Positions 34,230-45,344 of a stretch of DNA of 64,000 nt are shown piece by piece (the first letter of the stretch is position 1; each line of letters opens with the position of its first letter). This DNA comes from Przewalskia tangutica (Eukaryota > Streptophyta > Magnoliopsida > Solanales > Solanaceae): contig CM056718.1 of NCBI GenBank assembly GCA_029844215.1, positions 85,610,764 to 85,674,763 on the forward strand. The letters are read 5' to 3'. The notes below the pieces were generated by a model, which did no database searches, was not told the origin of the DNA, and saw only the letters and a list, made by a program, of their open reading frames with translations. The translations under genes and the position numbers were made by a program.

Positions 34230-35010
34230 ATATGAAGAGGGCCCAAACCAAGAATAGTCATCAATAAAGTGTCAAAATAATGAAAACCTTAAGTAGAGCT
34301 GATACCACCAGGACACCATATATCGGAATGGACAACTTCGTTGGAGATGCAACCTAGTGTTAATTCGTTTTGGGATAGAGGTATGAGTTTGTTTCCAAGC
34401 TGAGGTGACTTAAACTCTGTATAGGAAACGAGAAAGAATTATGAAGAAGTTCAAGAGAGGTAACAGAATAAAAAGCAATAAGTGTCTTCGGATTGGATAG
34501 TTGGTACAGATATTGTAACTCATGTCCCATTCCACTCATATGTTCCATATTCCGGTCTTGCATGCTAACAGAACCAACCAAAACTGTTACAGAGCTATTA
34601 AGGTTCTTAGTCAGTTGACTAATGAATATAAGATTATATGGTCATTTCGGTGAAAAAAACTGAGGCTAAAAGAAATGAATGAATTGGGTGAGTTTCACCT
34701 ATTCTTTAATTATAGTTTGGGATTCATTAGATAGGGTGACATTAGAAAAGATTGCAGAAAGGTTTAAGAGAAAAAAAGGAAAAAAGAAAAGATTTTTGTT
34801 ACTAGAAATATGTTTAAAAGCATCCGAATCAAGAATCCAGTTCCATTGCCCAACTGAAGAAATGACACAGACAAACAAGTTACTGGGTTGAGTTGTGCAA
34901 GCTGTTGATGTGGATAATGCAATCTGGTGAAGAAAGTCTAGATTATCATCTCTAATCAGGGTAATATAATGAGATGTTTGATCCCTTGATTCCGATGAAG
35001 ACAAAATTCC
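34230..35010 (-). mobile_element. Ty1/copia pol fragment (protease to GAG-pre-integrase)
   Basis: Minus-strand frames read WNWILDSDAFKHISSNKNLF, corresponding to the copia protease motif WILDSGAS with the catalytic DSGA changed to DSDA. Next come SVSMQDRNMEHMSGMGHELQ and SLELLHNSF, the GAG-pre-integrase linker. Frames are broken and integrase and reverse transcriptase are missing. This is an inactive remnant within intron 4. Confidence 0.75.
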
Positions 35011-35029
35011 AGCTCTATTGGTTGTGAAC

Positions 35030-35330
35030 CAACATTATCTTTTTTTTTTGTGGGAATAAGAAGAAAAAGAAGGAATTGTTTACCTGAAGGGCAACAACTA
35101 TATTTTAGTTTATCTTTTAACTTTAATAGAGTAAGTGAAGGAACTTTTAGAAGGGAGAGAAAATATATTGTTAGAATAGGGACTCAAACCCTTGGCTCTC
35201 ATACCATGTAAAGAATGAGAAAGGGAAAAATATTGGCAATGAATTTCTTGATTATTCCCTCAAGATTGTTGGGTTTAAATAGTGTTTAGAAGTGATCTTT
35301 AAAAGGAAAGGAAAGTAATTCGTATTCCTA
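35030..35330 (-). mobile_element. Copia leader and LTR edge belonging to the preceding fragment
   Basis: On the minus strand, CTTGAGGGAATAATCAAG and ATTCTTTACATGGTATGAGAGCC (35,193-35,215) look like an LTR end followed by a decayed primer site (normal TGGTATCAGAGCC). It lies on the correct side of the protease fragment for a minus-strand copia element whose gag has been deleted. Confidence 0.5.
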
Positions 35331-35723
35331 ATTACAAAATTATAACAATATTAGTGTCTTTTGGAACAAAAATAAGGAGAAAAACTTTTTGTCCAAAAAT
35401 TCATTTAAGTTTTTTTATTTCCCATGTTTACAAGAATATGCTCGTCATATTGACAGTTTCCTAATTCTTAATAATTTTAAAACTAGAGACCATTTATTAA
35501 GAAATATGATTGTTTTAAGGAAGCAAGTTTATACATGTCAGTGCCCACTTGGGGGTCATTTTTTTTGCATGTTACTATAGTACTAGATTGTGAAAGTACC
35601 TATTAGTTGAATTTTTTTCCCCATAAATTGTTCACTTTATTAAGTTGTAGTCTTTTTGGGCCTACAAATGAAGTGCAAGTTTCAGGTTATAAATTGCATT
35701 GAATAATATGCTGTTGTTCTTAG
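35331..35723 (+). other. End of intron 4, nothing recognised
   Basis: Ordinary AT-rich intron sequence ending in the acceptor TTGTTCTTAG (35,723). The 63-codon ORF at 35,389 is not supported by any family feature. Confidence 0.6.
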
Positions 35724-38700
35724 GGGAGATGATGAAGAAAAAGAGTATCTTGTAAAGTGGAAGGAGCTTCCATATGATGAGTGCTACTGGGAATTTGAAT
35801 CAGACATTTCTTCTTTTCAGCACGAAATTGAAAGATTTCATAGAGTTCAGTCTAGACGTAAAAAATCTTCAAGTAAACAAAAGGGAGGGCCTATAGGGAC
35901 AACAGAATCTAACAAGAAAGCTAAAGAATTTCAACAGTATGAAAGTAGTCCTGAATTTCTTTCTGGAGGTATACGTGATTTCGGTTTTAATTAGTCTATG
36001 TATGTTATTGTATTCATCTCGTGAAGTTCGTTAATCATCATCTACGGTCGAAATAAAGGTTCACTGCATCCATACCAGCTTGAAGGGCTGAATTGCCTGC
36101 GTTTTGCTTGGTCTAAACAGACACATGTCATACTGGCCTGATGAAATGGGGCTAGGTAAGATATATTTTGTTCTTCCACTGCCTCTAGTTTTTTCTTCTC
36201 GTCTTTTTTCTCATTTGCTTTATCCTATACCACTGCTGCATGGTCATTTCCTGAATATTTTTTCTCTACTGTCCTTATTGCATATAGTTTCATCTGGAAT
36301 ACTGCTAGGTTCTTTCTTGCTGATGCATTTTCAAGCTTGCAGGCAAAGCAATACAGAGTATTGCATTTTTAGCCTCTCTTTTTGAAGAGAATGTCTCTCC
36401 ACATTTAGTAGTAGCCCCTCTTTCGACATTGAGAAATTGGGAGCGTGAGTTTGCCACTTGGGCTCCTCAAATGAATGTGGTAAGTTTGAGGTGATTTATT
36501 TCCTACTATGAATAGCAGAATAATAATTACTATGATCAATAGCAGATAATTCTTTTCCTGAAGAAAATTGACCTTTGTAGGTTATGTATGTGGGAGGTGC
36601 ACAAGCTCGTGCTATTATTAGAGAATATGAATTTTTCTTCCCCAAAAATCTTAAGAAGACCAAGAAAAAGAAATCTGGTCAAATTGTTGGTGAAAGCAAG
36701 CAAGGTAGGATAAAATTTGATGTCCTCCTGACTTCATATGAAATGATCATCATGGATAGTGCTTCTCTGAAGCCAATAAAGTGGGAGTGCATGGTAATTG
36801 CTTTCCAAATCCTTAATTGTGCCATTAGCTCTTGTTATTATCTTGCCTCTAAAAGATGCCTGGCAATCGCATTTAGATTGTTGATGAAGGTCATCGTCTC
36901 AAAAACAAGGATTCCAAGTTGTTTTCATCTTTGAAGCAGTACTCTACTAGGCATCGTGTTCTTTTGACTGGAACTCCTCTTCAGGTTTGTTAAATAGGTT
37001 GCTTTCTATGCAACTGGTAGTTCTCTCATTTCATGTTTGGATATCCCGTTACATAAAATCATAGGGTGTATTATCCTGATGTTGCATCTGCCATACTAAA
37101 ATAGTGGGTACAAATATAATCCCGTCTTTCTTTGACGTTTCTTTGACCAGTCATGCTACTTCTGTGGTTATAGTTTCCCCCCTTTTGTTTGAATATGTAT
37201 GTGAATGGATTTTTCAAATAAAGAACACCCTTGGGTGGAGGTGGGCTGTAGACTGTATGCAACAGTGTACATTCAAACCTTCATTTCTAGTTGCCTCTTT
37301 CTGACTATTTTGCATATCTGTATCACTTAATATCTCTTTCTCTCTCTCTCCTCAAACCCTATCTGTTATTTATACTCTCTATCTTACATCATCTTGTTTT
37401 CCTTGTAATTCTAATATCCCTTGGTCCATTTGAATTGGTCAAGAATTCCTGGATTTCACTTATTCGATTTGAATTCCTCAAAATTCGCACTCTGAAAATT
37501 TAAGTGTGTGACTAGGTGCTACACCATTTTGCAAATTGTGCTTATGCCCAAAGTAATTGGAGAATTATAGTAGTAATAAGTTTGTGGATTTTTGGCGACA
37601 TACTTTACCAGTTTCTTTCTCTTATCTGGCTATCCTTGTCCTTCTTTTCTGGGGTTGAAGGTGCGTGGTGATTGATGTCAGTGTGTTTTGCTAATGCCAC
37701 CTATTTAAAACAATCTACACACTTTCAACACTTTGTATTCCCCTAATAATTATTATCTTCAAATAGACAAGAACAGGTTTTGACATGCAAAAACTGACTT
37801 GCATAAGGACACACCTCTTTTTTCTTTCTTTTGGATTTAGTAATTATTCTTCCGATGCATTTCAGAACAATCTGGATGAGCTGTTCATGCTGATGCACTT
37901 CCTTGATGCTGGGAAGGTCAGTCCCACAACATGTTTCTGGAAAAACCTACAGAACTTATTTACTTGTTGAGTTATCATGTGAAGATTTCATGGAACCTGA
38001 TGTCAAATGCAGTTCGGAAGCTTGGAGGAATTCCAGCAGGACATTAGTCAGGAGGAACAGGTTTCAAGACTTCATAAAATGCTGGCACCTCATCTGCTCA
38101 GAAGTACGATTCTGAACTGCGTTTGTCATTGAATATTTGTTAGTTCAATGATGTCTATCTGTGAATTGTATATCTTATCAGCTCTTCATTGGTCCTGTTC
38201 TTCATAATTGTCTTTGTTGATTTCTGAATGTCATCCTAGATATATCCTTGTAAAAGCCTTTCCAAATTGTAACATAGATATTGTAGTAACATGAAGCTTT
38301 TCATTGTAAACACAAACTTCTGGTGTTTGTCTTTTCTGTAAACTATGGCTTATCGGGTTAATCCTCCCAGGGGAAGAGTTGGTGATAGAATAAGCATTGC
38401 CAATTTGTAATTGTTCAACAACTAGGAAATGTCAAACTTCTCTTTTATCATGTCATTTGAAACTCTAATTTGATAGAGCTTTTGCCTCCTCAAATCACCT
38501 GCGTATATTCAAATGACTGGAGTAGCACTTTCTCTTGATTAGCTTTTTTGGTCCAACGTACACAGCTGATTGGGACGATAGGATTGAGCTTCTTACAATT
38601 CACATATATTTTCAACAAAACTGAGGGAACTTCTGAAGCAAAAACTAATTCCAGCACGTAAATTCCTAGTGTGTAGCTTATTAGTTTATTTTAGAAAAGA

Positions 38701-38933
38701 TTCATGAGGCAGTGGAGTGTTACGAGAAGCATGAATTTGGTAACTTACGTCTATTTTAAACTATTCTCTGTTGCGTGTTTGATATTTCAGGACTCAAGAA
38801 AGATGTCATGACAGAGCTGCCTCCTAAAAAGGAACTCATTTTACGTGTGGAATTGAGTAGCAAACAGAAAGAATATTACAAAGCTATTCTGACGCGTAAC
38901 TTCCAGATACTGACTTGCAAGGGAGGTGCTCAG
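35724..38933 (+). CDS. PKL: PKL-like exons 5-12: second chromodomain and SNF2 ATPase lobe 1 (disabled)
   Basis: Exon 5 (residues 201-282) has the second chromodomain EYLVKWKELPYDECYWEFES. Exons 6-12 follow SNF2 lobe 1: SLHPYQLEGLNCLRFAWSKQ, VVAPLSTLRNWEREFATWAP (motif Ia), FDVLLTSYEM, Walker B DEGH in IVDEGHRLKNKDSK, LLTGTPLQNNLDELF (motif III) and MLAPHLLR. Two changes hit the catalytic loop: an extra T at 36,139 shifts the frame to TGA TGA before DEMGLGK, and codon 36,348-36,350 is GCA (Ala) where the Walker A Thr is expected. Exon 11 reads LEEFQQDISQEE, apparently lacking three residues (EFK). Splice sites are all GT-AG. Downstream codons remain readable in the original frame. Confidence 0.88.
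36985..37865 (+). other. Intron 9, no element recognised
   Basis: An 881-bp intron between the TGTPLQ exon and the NNLDELF exon. AT-rich, with a TCTCTCTC run near 37,336. ORFs at 37,104-37,503 are chance frames. Confidence 0.7.
38104..38790 (+). other. Intron 11, no element recognised
   Basis: A 687-bp intron interrupting an Arg codon (A|GA) between LLR and LKKDVM; donor GTACGA, acceptor ATATTTCAG. No repeat or ORF of note. Confidence 0.7.
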
Positions 38934-39009
38934 GTGGGCCAATTTCTCGTCTGAGATACCCTTTTTACCACAATAGGAATTCTGACCTTGCTGGATATTT
39001 GTGGATCAG

Positions 39010-40412
39010 ATTTCACTTATAAATTTGGTGATGGAGCTGCGCAAGCTCTGCTGTCATCCATTTATGTTAGAAGGTGTTGAGCCAGAGGACAATAGTGAGT
39101 TTACCAAGTACGTCATGTTTCTTGATAGTCAACTACATGATTGTTGGTACTTTTTTCCGAAGATTGAGTTGTCGAGATTTTTCGTAAGGGATTTTTTCCT
39201 TCTTGAGTCTGTCCTTTTGGTTATGCAAAGCTTTTTTTTAAACCTCTGTAATTCTAGTCATATTAAAATTCTCTTGCAATGCTTCAAAAATGGCAGTTTT
39301 AAGTCAATTGTTGGTGGAGCTATACATATACTCTTATATTTATAGGTAATTTAAAGTTTAATTTCTTACTAGTTCTCAAAAAGGGAAATGCCATTGGTGA
39401 GTGTAATGTTGATAAAAGCCCACTTAAGCCCTGAAGCTAAGGTGCAAACACACATTGAGTACTTTGTCTTGCTTAGGTGGAGCGTTAGGGTAGGCAGGGA
39501 ATCAATTATTGCATTGCCCGTGAGCTCCATCTTGTAGAGGGAAACATTAAGCAGTAAATATAACTAGCAAAGCAATATATTCCTTGTTAAGGCCAAGTTA
39601 TGGATGTACATTTATTGAAAGGAAAAGTAAACAGTTTAGTATGATAAAAACAATCATTAATGTGTATAAGAAAGTTAAACTACATCTTTGCAAATAAAAA
39701 TTCGAGATTTAAAATGGCGTTTGAGCTTGACTGATATAGTTTTTTCTGCATATATCTTGTTTATTGCTGGCTTTTCAATTCCTTGATCCATATAATTATT
39801 GTATATGTGTCGCTTCTTCCATTTCATTTTGTATGTTGGTGTTTGACTAAGCCCCAACTTTAAAAAAGAAAGCATTTTGGCACATACCAAAACATGTGGT
39901 CTTAAGCATGCCATAACATTTCTATGGCTATAAGAGCATGTTAAGGGTAAAATGAGAAGTTTAAAGTTAAAGAGTTTCGAAATCAACAAATGTATCAATA
40001 CTTTAGTGCCATATAAAATAAAACAGAGGGAGTTGTTATTTTTTTGTATCTTTTTCAATAGAACTTTATGCTTTTCGCCTTTGACAACACCCGTGTGAGT
40101 GGAACTTGACATTGTTAGTGAGGGCTGAGAGTGGAGTAGGGGTGATACGGGATAATGAGGGGAGGGTTTTCCCTTGAACTGTAGAAGGGCATATGAAGAG
40201 GGAGGCTTCAGAGTTGCTGATGTTGAAAAACCTCAATAATGTTGTCAAACTAGAGAGGGTGATGGCAGCCTGGGAGGGGTGGGGGCATGTGGGACCATTA
40301 CTATGTAGCACAGACACGTGAGAGGTGTCCGATAGGACACGGACACGCGGAAACGGCAATTTTGAAAAATAGGGGACACGACACTACAGGACACATTTGT
40401 AAAATAAATTAA

Positions 40413-40458
<46 letters not shown>

Positions 40459-42526
40459 CTAAAATTAATATTATTAAAGCTTCACATTCATAAATAAATT
40501 ATAAATTTAATTCAAATTTGTTATATACCAAATAACCAAAATACCAAATTAAATATGTACCAAATTAAAAAGAAACATTCATAACAAATTGACAATCAAT
40601 CAAATATTCAATACATAATTGATAAGACCATAGTCCATAAACTAATACATAAGTATGTCCCAATACCCAAATTCAAATAAATATAAATTTACTTAAAATA
40701 AATCAAATAAAATTAAAACTAAACTTTTTCTAAAAAAAAAAAAATGTCCCTGCCGTGTCCCCCTTTGCCGTGTCCGATTTTTTTTTTTTTTTGCTGGGAA
40801 ACGTCCCGGACACGTTTCCGAGGCGTGTCCGAGGCGTTTCGTGTCCGATGAGGTGTCCGACACGGACACCTCACCCTAAATGAGGTGTCCGTGCTTCATA
40901 GGGGACCAAGAGTTGGGGATCATGAGGAGTTGGGGTGGGCAAGCGATTGACAGGGGAAAAGTTGGATATAGGTTAAGTGATGAGGATGAGGGTGGTGAGG
41001 AAAATGAAATGTCGTCCTACAGGTGGTGGTGCAGAGTGAGGGCTGAGAGTGGAGTAGGGGTGATACGGGATAATGAGGGGAGGGTTTTCCCTTGAACTGT
41101 AGAAGGGCATATGAAGAGGGAGGCTTCAGAGTTGCTGATGTTGAAAACCTCAATAATGTTGTCAAACTAGAGAGGGTGATGGCAGCCTGGGAGGGGTGGG
41201 GACATGTGGGACCAAGAGTTGGGGATCATGAGGAGTTGGGGTGGGCAAGCGATTGACAGGGGAAAAGTTGGATATAGGTTAAGTGATGAGGATGAGGGTG
41301 GTGAGGAAAATGAAATGTCGTCCTACAGGTGGTGGTACAGAGTGAGGGCTGAGAGTGGAGTAGGGGTGATACGGGATAATGAGGGGAGGGTTTTCCCTTG
41401 AACTGTAGAAGGGCATATGAAGAGGGAGGCTTCAGAGTTGCTGATGTTGAAAACCTCAATAATGTTGTCAAACTAGAGAGGGTGATGGCAGCCTGGGAGG
41501 GGTGGGGACATGTGGGACCAAGAGTTGGGGATCATGAGGAGTTGGGGTGGGCAAGCGATTGACAGGGGAAAAGTTGGATATAGGTTAAGTGATGAGGATG
41601 AGGGTGGTGAGGAAAATGAAATGTCGTCCTACAGGTGGTGGTGCAGGTGGTTGCTTTCTGTAGGAGAATAGATGATGTGTGGGAGTTAAACTTGAGTAAT
41701 GAGATAGCTATGATTCTTTTTTCTTGTTCTATTTCTCTGTCATTTCTTTGAGTCAAAATGTTTTTTCTCTTTTTCAGTCGGTTACTTTTTCTGGATTCCG
41801 ATGTGCCTATCTCCCTTTAAGTGACATTTAAAATTCTTATATTTCCTTATGATAACATCAAGACTTTGGCTGAAGTGCTACCTTTGAAAAAGAAAATCTT
41901 CCTTTCTTGTGACGGGGGGGGGGGGGGGGGGATCAAAGAGGAGTTTCAGGTTGTCAGTTGGCGTGCATTTATTGAAATTTCAAGTGTTATGCATTGTCTC
42001 AGCAGTTTGACCCTTGATGACCTGGGGAACATGAAAGGTTCCGTAGTTTAAGAAAGTTCATTATGCTCTTTCTGTTGACCTCTTATATATCTGCTCTATG
42101 GCTTGTTTTTATTTGACAGACAGCTGCTGGAATCATCTGGAAAATTATAACTTCTGGACAAGATGATGGTTAGACTTAAAGAACAAGGTCACAGAGTTCT
42201 TATATATTCTCAATTTCAGCATATGCTTGATCTGCTAGAAGACTACTGTAATTATAGGGTATGGATTCAAACAAGTTCACTAAATTATTATTAAACCTAC
42301 TTCAATGTCTGTCTTCACTATTTGGAGTTTGGCACGCTTGCCTGTTAATTTTTCAGAAATGGCAATATGAACGGATTGATGGCAAAGTTGGTGGAGCTGA
42401 GAGACAAATCTGAATTGATCGATTTAATGCTAAGAATTCTTCAAGATTTTGTTTCCTGCTTTCAACTAGGGCAGGGGGTTTAGGAATAAATCTTGCAACT
42501 GCTGATACTGTAATTATTTATGACAG
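39010..42526 (+). CDS. PKL: PKL-like exons 13-15: start of helicase lobe 2 (two stop codons)
   Basis: Exon 13 encodes ISLINLVMELRKLCCHPFML and EGVEPEDNSEFTK. Exon 14 reads QLLESSGKL, then TAA at 42,148-42,150 where the family has Gln, then LLDKMMVRLKEQGHRVLIYS and FQHMLDLLEDYC. Exon 15 reads KWQYERIDGKVGGAERQI, then TGA at 42,411-42,413 where Arg is expected, then IDRFNAKNSSRFCFLLSTRA, GGLGINLATADTV and IIYD. Conserved helicase motifs IV-VI survive around the stops. CAA to TAA and CGA to TGA are both C-to-T changes. Intron 13 (39,108-42,119) carries a 306-bp tandem repeat and small DNA elements. Confidence 0.88.
39800..40037. mobile_element. Stowaway-like MITE end (partial)
   Basis: The right end AAAATAAAACAGAGGGAGT (about 40,014-40,033) resembles the terminal inverted repeat of Stowaway/Tc1-mariner MITEs (CTCCCTC.GTTTTATTTT). 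The body phrases CTTAAGCATGCCATAACATT and AAGGGTAAAATGAGAAGTTT are common in such elements in Solanaceae. The matching left inverted repeat was not found. Confidence 0.45.
40118..41648. repeat. 306-bp tandem repeat in intron 13, interrupted
   Basis: GGGACCAAGAGTTGGGGATC starts at 40,902 and again after exactly 306 bp at 41,208; a third partial unit starts another 306 bp on, at 41,514. Units are nearly identical. The 3' part of an earlier unit lies at 40,118-40,297, cut off by a 0.6-kb insertion. ORFs on both strands (such as 40,880-41,095 and 41,204-41,401) are copies of the same unit and show no known domain. Confidence 0.92.
40298..40901. mobile_element. Small TIR element inserted in the 306-bp repeat
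   Basis: Left TATGTAGCACAGACAC (40,302-40,317) is nearly the reverse complement of the right end GTGTCCGTGCTTCATA (40,885-40,900). GGGACCA flanks both sides (40,291-40,297 and 40,902-40,908) and occurs once in uninterrupted units, consistent with a 7-9-bp target duplication. Subterminal GGACACG/CGTGTCC phrases are dense. The core is AT-rich with a (TA)n run at 40,418-40,453. No transposase. The duplication length fits hAT or Mutator-like non-autonomous elements; superfamily not settled. Confidence 0.7.
41914..41931 (+). repeat. G18 homopolymer
   Basis: Eighteen consecutive G in intron 13. Such a run is unstable, and its exact length should be treated as uncertain. Confidence 0.85.
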
Positions 42527-43487
42527 GTAATTTTATTTTTCAACTAGACTATCTCCTTACCTCAAAAGTGGCTGCTTTACCAAAGCAATGTAGATGGAAA
42601 TCTTATCATAATTGTGTGAACCTCAATGCACCTGCATGAGGTTTCACTTCTTGAGTCATTGGCATTAGGTATTAAAGAAGCATCATCCTTGGACGGTAGT
42701 CATTTGTCCCAGAATAAGAAAATCGATTTCCTAACCTCCTGAATAAAATCCTTTTCACCTTTCATTTGTATTGCCCTTTTATTGGACCCAAAAAAGCTTG
42801 CTACCTCTCCTTTGTCGTCCCATTCCTTTGGGCACCATAAGTCAAATGGCATCCCTACTAACAAAGTTATGTCCACACCATCTTTTACTACATTTCCATT
42901 TCATTCTCCATTGATCAAGGAGCAATACTTGTTACAATTATGTTTTAGTATTGGAATACAGGGTATTAGAGCAGTTATGTTCTTATATGAGATACTTTTT
43001 CTTTTTGATGTTTGTGCTTCTAGTTTCAAAACTCGGTGGATAACCTGCTTGTTTACCCTTCTCCACTTAATTCCAGACTTGGTTCATAGGATAATGGGAA
43101 CAGGTAATATGCACCTACCAAACATCATACACTGTACCACCTTTACTGATTTTACCAAGTCCTACTGTTCTTATGTGTTAGTCTCACACTTTTCTTAGAT
43201 AAGGTAAATAATTTTACTCTTGGGGGAACAGATTCCGTATACAAGCTATATATCAAAAAGTAGAGAACTCATGTTAAAAGAGTTACGTACAAAAGACACC
43301 TAATCTCCTATACAAACAAAAACCTCATGGGTGCACCAAAATGCATAATAAGCAAAAGGCTGTTTTTCAAATATACAAATTTAGCTTCTATGTTCCACAT
43401 CCTTGTCTTTTCTTTCGAGCCGGGGGTCTTTCGGAAACAACCTCCCTACTCCACAAAAGCAAGGGTAAGGTGTGCGTACATCCTACC
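42527..43487 (+). mobile_element. First part of intron 15: L1 3' UTR scrap and a SINE/RTE tail
   Basis: 42,527-43,200 shows nothing recognisable. 43,205-43,390 resembles the L1 3' UTR at 60,470-60,640 (shared CTATACAAACA.AA.CCTCAT, minus orientation). 43,395-43,487 reads GAGCCGGGGGTCTTTCGGAA, ACAACCTCCCTACT and GTGCGTACATCCTACC, the SINE/RTE-type tail. It is cut by the LTR element at 43,488 and resumes at 52,377 with CCCCGACCCCACTTGTGAG and GGGTATGTTGTTG. The flanking CTACC is the LTR element's target duplication. Confidence 0.7.
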
Positions 43488-45308
43488 TGTCACGACCCGA
43501 CCCGACGGGCCGCGACTAAACGTCCTAATTGGACGTCATTACTGACCTGTCATTCTTAATCCCTTTACTACCGAAATCTATAGAAATTTCGGCAGCACAA
43601 CACTGCTTTTACAACATCTCCCCAAAATGGGCGAGCCGACAAGGCTGTCAAATCAATAACAGAACAAACAAAACCGGCTAGCCGACTAGGCTTCCACCAA
43701 CCAACATTATATACATAAAAGAATAGTCAAAATAAGCAAGCCGGCAAGGCTGCCACCAGATACCAACAGGAATAACCGGGAACGCCCCAACAAAGAGTAC
43801 AACAACACTACAACCCAAAACAAGGTACAAACGTCCAACCCACAACTATCTACAGACCTCTAAGAGTGCGATACTGACATATGACGGGGCAGGGCTTCGT
43901 CGTGCCCAAAATATGCATAAGTCTGAAAGATGAAGATCTGTACCAAAATAGCTGGCTCCAGAACAAAGGAGCTCTCCAACTGCTGTATAACATGTCTCGG
44001 CCCTCTATGGAGGGACTCGATGGAATCTGTATCTGCGCGTGTAACGTGTCTCGACCCTCTATGGAGGAACTCGATGTAATATGTATATATATATATATAT
44101 ATAACGTGTCTCGGCGCTCTAGTGAGAGACTCGATGAATGATGCATGGCTGCGCACGAACATGACCTGGCCCGGGACTCAGTGGAGTGAAATAGTAACAC
44201 TTAGCACGAGTAGATATCATGAGCAACTGTATGCAATTAAAATCATTATGTGACTCTCAATAAAATTATTATCATAAACTCTGTTTTCATAAACTTCAAT
44301 AAACTTCAATTATAGCATAGATTGAAGAATTTTCATACCTTAATTAAATTCCCAAAACAGTCCCGATTTTTAGTCACTGCTTCGTCAGCTGAACTTGTAA
44401 CGTCCATAACTCTCTACTCCGGTGTCCTATCGACGAGTGGTTTGTTGCTTTGGAAACTAGACTCGACGAACTTCATTTTATGCTTTTAAAACACTCAAAA
44501 ACTCCTAATATGCTAGGAGATATTCCCTTCTAAATTTGACTAAAAATCTGTCCAGCAGTCCCGAAAATCTGCTCACTGTCCCAGCGAAAAATGCCACTGT
44601 TTTGGTCCTTTTCTTGCCCAATTCTTCACTCTTTCAACTCCAAATTGACATGCATGTGTTCTACAATGTTAACCCATCATCTAAACATGCTTACCATGCT
44701 AAAACTTACCTAAAACTCTAAAATAAACTGCTCCAAAATCGGCAGCAGTGGGGTGGCCGAGCCCACTGTTTTCGGGTGCTAGAATTGCTCTAGTTCTTGA
44801 CTTACTTGTGTAGGATAATTGGTCTAACAAAGTGGAGTAAAAGCTTGGATTTTTCTCTTGCGAAGGGGGGTGTTTTTCGATCAAGCTAGGGAAAGAAAAG
44901 AAGAGGGGTTTTGATTTTTGTGTTGAAGAGGAAAATGAATTGTTAGGGCATTTTAAGTCTAAATTTTCAGATTTGTAATTATTTTAAAGAAATGCATTTA
45001 GGTCCCTTTTCTTTTTACACTTTAACCCTCTAGGTGCTTATTAGGCTAAATAAATCCCCCAAGTAGTAAACCTTAGTCTATTCCTTTAAATCTTGCTTTC
45101 CGTTTCCTTAAATTCCCAGACATTCCATAAGGTCTCGTATTCTTAACGAGAATATATATATGACTATCCTTTTCCATTTATATTGATCCCATCGTTGTAA
45201 CCTAAATTATTACGTATTAATACGTAAGAATATACTTACTTTCCTAAATTCGGATCTTTATTCCTAATGACGTTTTTAACCCTCGTCTTAAACTTACGAG
45301 GTGTAACA
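43488..45308 (-). repeat. Element 3' LTR (1,821 bp, internally deleted)
   Basis: Shares both ends with the other LTR but lacks segments corresponding to about 49,995-50,235 and 50,487-51,367. It has instead an extra copy of a 60-bp unit (GTCTCGGCCCTCTATGGAGG...) before an (AT)n run at 44,083-44,103. The ORFs at 43,850-44,200 and 44,536-44,884 are LTR-derived. Confidence 0.85.
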
Positions 45309-45344
45309 TCCTTCCCCCCTTAGAAACATTCGTTCTCGAATGTT
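45309..45344 (-). promoter_or_regulatory. Polypurine tract and adjacent hairpin of the minus-strand element
   Basis: On the minus strand AAGGGGGGAAGGA abuts the 3' LTR. Just upstream is the inverted repeat AACATTCG/CGAATGTT (on the plus strand 45,325-45,332 and 45,337-45,344). It is the same hairpin as at 4024 and 13,642 in the other gypsy elements. Confidence 0.8.

Noticed and set aside
34230..35010. Possible endogenous pararetrovirus or gypsy protease
   Set aside because: The order protease then GAG-pre-integrase and the WILDS motif fit Ty1/copia; no movement protein or viral coat region was seen.
36104..36385. 93-codon ORF beginning MLGLNRHMSYW
   Set aside because: It is the shifted frame of PKL exon 6 running into intron 6, not a separate gene.
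40880..41471. Near-identical 65-81-codon ORFs on both strands
   Set aside because: They repeat because the 306-bp DNA unit repeats; no domain or start context.
43850..44200. ORFs with YIYIYI runs, also at 50,209-50,403
   Set aside because: Products of an AT microsatellite inside LTRs, repeated in both LTRs.
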